A DNA stretch of 64,000 bases from Catonia carolina (Eukaryota; Arthropoda; Insecta; Hemiptera; Achilidae). The stretch spans positions 76,497,401-76,561,400 of the forward strand of contig JAQMRL010000004.1 in the NCBI GenBank assembly GCA_035578175.1. The letters run 5' to 3'. The position numbers were made by a program, and so were the translations under genes. The first letter of the stretch is position 1. Each line of letters starts with the position of its first letter. Of this stretch, positions 61,544-64,000 are shown in pieces. The notes under the pieces are model-generated. The model did no database searches and was not told the DNA's origin. It was given only the letters and a program-made list of their open reading frames with translations.

Positions 61544-62118
61544 CACAACGACAATTCTGTACGCTATGTTGAGGTCGATAGAGTCACAACTGTGTGACCT
61601 ACGTTGTATTTAGCTCAAACGTTTTTCAACATGGCTTTTAATCGACTTTGTTATTTTAATATTTAGCAATTTAATGATGTATTAAAATTGTTAAGCAATA
61701 ATATTTATATTTAAGATTGTTTTTAAAAACCCTTGTAAGTCTATTTGATTTATGTTTTTGTTTTAATTATGTAGTATATGTATGTTTTTAATTAATTGCT
61801 GACTGGTTGTAATATTAGTTCATCGTAAATTATATAAATTAGGTTTACGGGAATGCCCATCTCTTCCAAGATCATCCAATATTGTAATGTTCAATTGGCG
61901 TGTAAATTAACACTTGTTGCGTGCTTGATCGATTGTATGGCATTCGTAACAAATCACTATATCACTCTTTCTGTATAATTTTTTTAACACTCCTGGCACC
62001 TTAAGTTCAAGCCAAATATCCTTTGTTTCTTTTTGGTTCAACTATCAATACCCTGGTAAAGGTTTTGAGCAGTGTTGGGCAAACTTTTGTAATAGAAGGT
62101 CTGAGGAAAATGAAAACT
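61544..62118 (+). other. 3' flank / probable 3' UTR of the CUB gene
   Basis: AT-rich sequence after the stop codon with no good coding potential. It is unique to the eye, without the repeat families seen elsewhere. A non-LTR retrotransposon tail in antisense orientation starts near 62119, so the UTR probably ends before that. The true cleavage site cannot be read from sequence alone. Confidence 0.5.
61681..61686 (+). promoter_or_regulatory. Candidate polyadenylation signal ATTAAA
   Basis: ATTAAA lies about 140 bases after the stop codon of the CUB gene; no AATAAA was seen close by. This is a weak call because the region is very AT-rich. Confidence 0.25.
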
Positions 62119-62480
62119 ATTTTTTTTGCGTCCTGGAGACTCCAGGAGGAGTACAGGACATGTCAGTTATAACACCTGAAATACATATAAGAATCACACA
62201 ATGTATCACTACTATCAAGAAAGAAATTCTTGTACGCTACAAAAAGTTTCACCGATCAAGTTATTTTTCAGATTTTTTTTTTAAAGGAATACAAATTATC
62301 ACAACATTTTAAAAATTGGGGTAATTTATTCAAGAATTTTCTCCCTGCATAAGTAGGTTTTTGTTCAATTTAGTGGATTGATTAGCCACATAATAATCAT
62401 TTCTGTTTCTTGTGTTATGATTGTGAACATTGAAATTTTGCCTAACAAATTCTTAATTCTAAACAAATTGGAGTAAAAGC
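62119..62480 (-). mobile_element. Non-LTR retrotransposon 3' end, same family as 3752-4800
   Basis: From the T-run through GGAGGAGTACAGGACATGTC and the following 300 bases it matches the 3770-4080 copy closely, in the same antisense orientation. Truncated by its 5' end at about 62480. Confidence 0.8.
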
Positions 62481-62582
62481 ATTTTACTTTATCCTGAAAA
62501 ACAATTTGACAGCTAAAGAAAGAAGAATAAGACTGTTTGTTAGTTTACTGTATGCATAAACGCTTGCTCACAACAAAGAATA

Positions 62583-63300
62583 TTTTTTTTTTTTTTTTTA
62601 ATTTACGCCCCAATTGGAGCACTCAAGTCACTCATGGACATGCGTTCCCTGAGGAGTTAGTTGTGGCACCACACTGTTGTTTTCTTCGTTCCCACATCAA
62701 TTTCATATTCCTTGACCTGGTGGCTCTCAATCTCTCTGCTACAGCTGCATTCGGCTGTCTTCTCTCTCTGAAAGGCAGTTGGGTTATCCTCTTTTCCCTT
62801 AGGATGGTCTTCTCTTCTCGTCTCTGGATCATTTCTTCATTTATATTCAAGTTCCTCATGTCTGACATGACTTCCTGTATCCATTTGTTTTGGATCTTAT
62901 TCTTCATTTGGTAGTCAAGGAGCTGTTTAATGAGTCTTGAGTCAGGCAGTCTGCTAAGGTGGCCAAAGACAGCGACTCTCCTCTTCCTCATTGTGTCCAA
63001 TATCGGCTCATTTTCCTTATAAACTATATTGTTGGGGACTATCCACCATTTTCCTTGGACTTGATGCTTGAAATTGATGGCTGTTATTAATATTCTTCTG
63101 TCTATCTTTTGAAGTTTGTCCGTGGTTGATCGAGTGTTCAAGTTGAAAAGGGTCTCACAAGCATATGTAGCCTCTGGCTTGATTACAGAGTAATTCATCC
63201 GCAAAGAGTAATTATTATACAATGGTATTGGAATGGTGCGTATTGCTTGTGCGAGTGAGAGCATATGCATTCTCTCACTTCCACGGCTAGGGCACTTCAA
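62583..63300 (-). pseudogene. Non-LTR retrotransposon ORF2 C-terminal fragment, same family as 45092
   Basis: The T-run 62583-62600 is its poly(A). Minus-strand coding of ~222 codons includes VIKPEATYACETLFNLNTRS, TMRKRRVAVFGHLSRLPDSR, NAAVAERLRATRSRNMKLMW and a stop near 62632. The 3' end GTGCTCCAATTGGGGC resembles the 45900 tail. Confidence 0.82.
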
Positions 63301-63487
63301 TTCATCTGAATATTATACCTTGACATTCTCATCTGAGTAGCCCTATTCTTGATTTTCAACATTAAAATTATGTATCTGTAGTAAACAAAGGAATGTTATA
63401 TATGCTGCTGCCAACGTATCGAAAAATTTATTCCATTCCATGCGGAAAGTGCAATGCTATTCCATTGTTAGTACAATGTGGCATATA

Positions 63488-64000
63488 CAGAGTGATTCAA
63501 AACTATACTGCAATCTCTTGGGATCTCATTCTATAGCTAAAAATAAGAAAAAAGTTCATATAAATATATGCCTGAAAACGCTTAGTTAGCGAGTTACGGC
63601 TAGCGAGAAATTTCACCTAGAACTCTGTACCCTCAGTGAAGTAAGGTCGTATAAAAATGTATAAGGTAGTTACAAACATACAAATATGATTGTTTCTTGT
63701 GTTTTTTAACCTGAAAAAGTGAATAAAATTGGTTGCAGAACTGTAAATGCAATACTTTCAGAGATATCTTACATAAAACACAAGAATTGGTGCCAAGAAA
63801 TAACACATTTTTGTGTTTAATGTTAGATTACTTCCATAAATGGTAAATAAAGGTGTATTTTTTCTTAAATAAATTTGTAGAAAATTTAATTCTGAAAAGA
63901 TTCATGTGAATTACTCAGGTAAAAAATCAAAAATAAATATTGAAATTTTGCTTTATTTAAAATCAAAACAGACGCACATTCTTAACTGCTTAAAATATTG
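63488..64000 (+). mobile_element. MITE-E copy, cut by window end
   Basis: Starts CAGAGTGATTCAAAACTATA and matches the 22632 copy to the end of the window. Confidence 0.75.

Overview
The window is animal nuclear DNA, most likely from an insect with a large, repeat-rich, AT-rich genome. The evidence is spliced genes with GT-AG introns of up to 25.6 kb, several Tc1/mariner, pogo and piggyBac relics, non-LTR retrotransposon fragments, tRNA-derived SINEs and long (TG)n microsatellites. A hemipteran-like insect is a guess. No bacterial-style gene organisation is present.

Two host genes are visible. (1) On the + strand, eleven consecutive exons (3221 to 61543) encode the C-terminal ~925 residues of a secreted-ectodomain, single-pass membrane protein: several CUB or CUB-like modules, one LDL-receptor class A module, a transmembrane helix and a short basic tail. 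All exon phases agree, so one reading frame runs through all eleven exons. The 5' end lies before the window. The architecture resembles insect Culd (CUB and LDLa domain protein); that name is an inference. (2) On the - strand, inside the 25.6 kb intron between the eighth and ninth visible exons, lies a leucine-rich-repeat membrane protein. Its exon at 44466-44603 (end of a signal peptide plus LRRNT) joins in frame to a 1.9 kb exon at 37973-39847 (LRRs, LRRCT, transmembrane helix, cytoplasmic tail with LPTY and a PDZ-ligand-like C-terminus). Its start-codon exon was not found.

Most of the rest is mobile DNA. Families are named here for reference. HEL-A is a ~0.95 kb element with sub-terminal inverted repeats, an internal (TG)n array and a 3' hairpin, resembling Helentron-associated (DINE-1/HINE) elements; about 17 copies or pieces are present. 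RET-B is a ~400 bp retroposon with an (AAC)n tail and 9-12 bp target duplications. SINE-C is a tRNA-derived SINE whose anticodon arm is a palindrome. SINE-D is a second tRNA-derived SINE. SINE-G is a looser group of tRNA-headed pieces. MITE-E begins with GTGATTCAAAACTAT. MITE-F is a ~0.92 kb TIR element. Three mariners are present: one near full length (59205-60513) and two whose 5' ends have been replaced by inverted copies of their 3' ends (34373-35342, 41398-42543).

Layout: 1-3.2 kb repeats; 3.2-29.5 kb CUB-gene exons 1-8 separated by repeats; 29.5-55.1 kb giant intron holding the antisense LRR gene, a minisatellite, mariners, a pogo relic and SINE clusters; 55.1-61.5 kb CUB-gene exons 9-11; 61.5-64 kb 3' flank with LINE tails and a MITE-E copy. 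Repeats crowd to within tens of bases of many splice sites, and at exon 10 the HEL-A sequence appears to run into the splice acceptor. Repeat boundaries given with 'about' were judged by eye.
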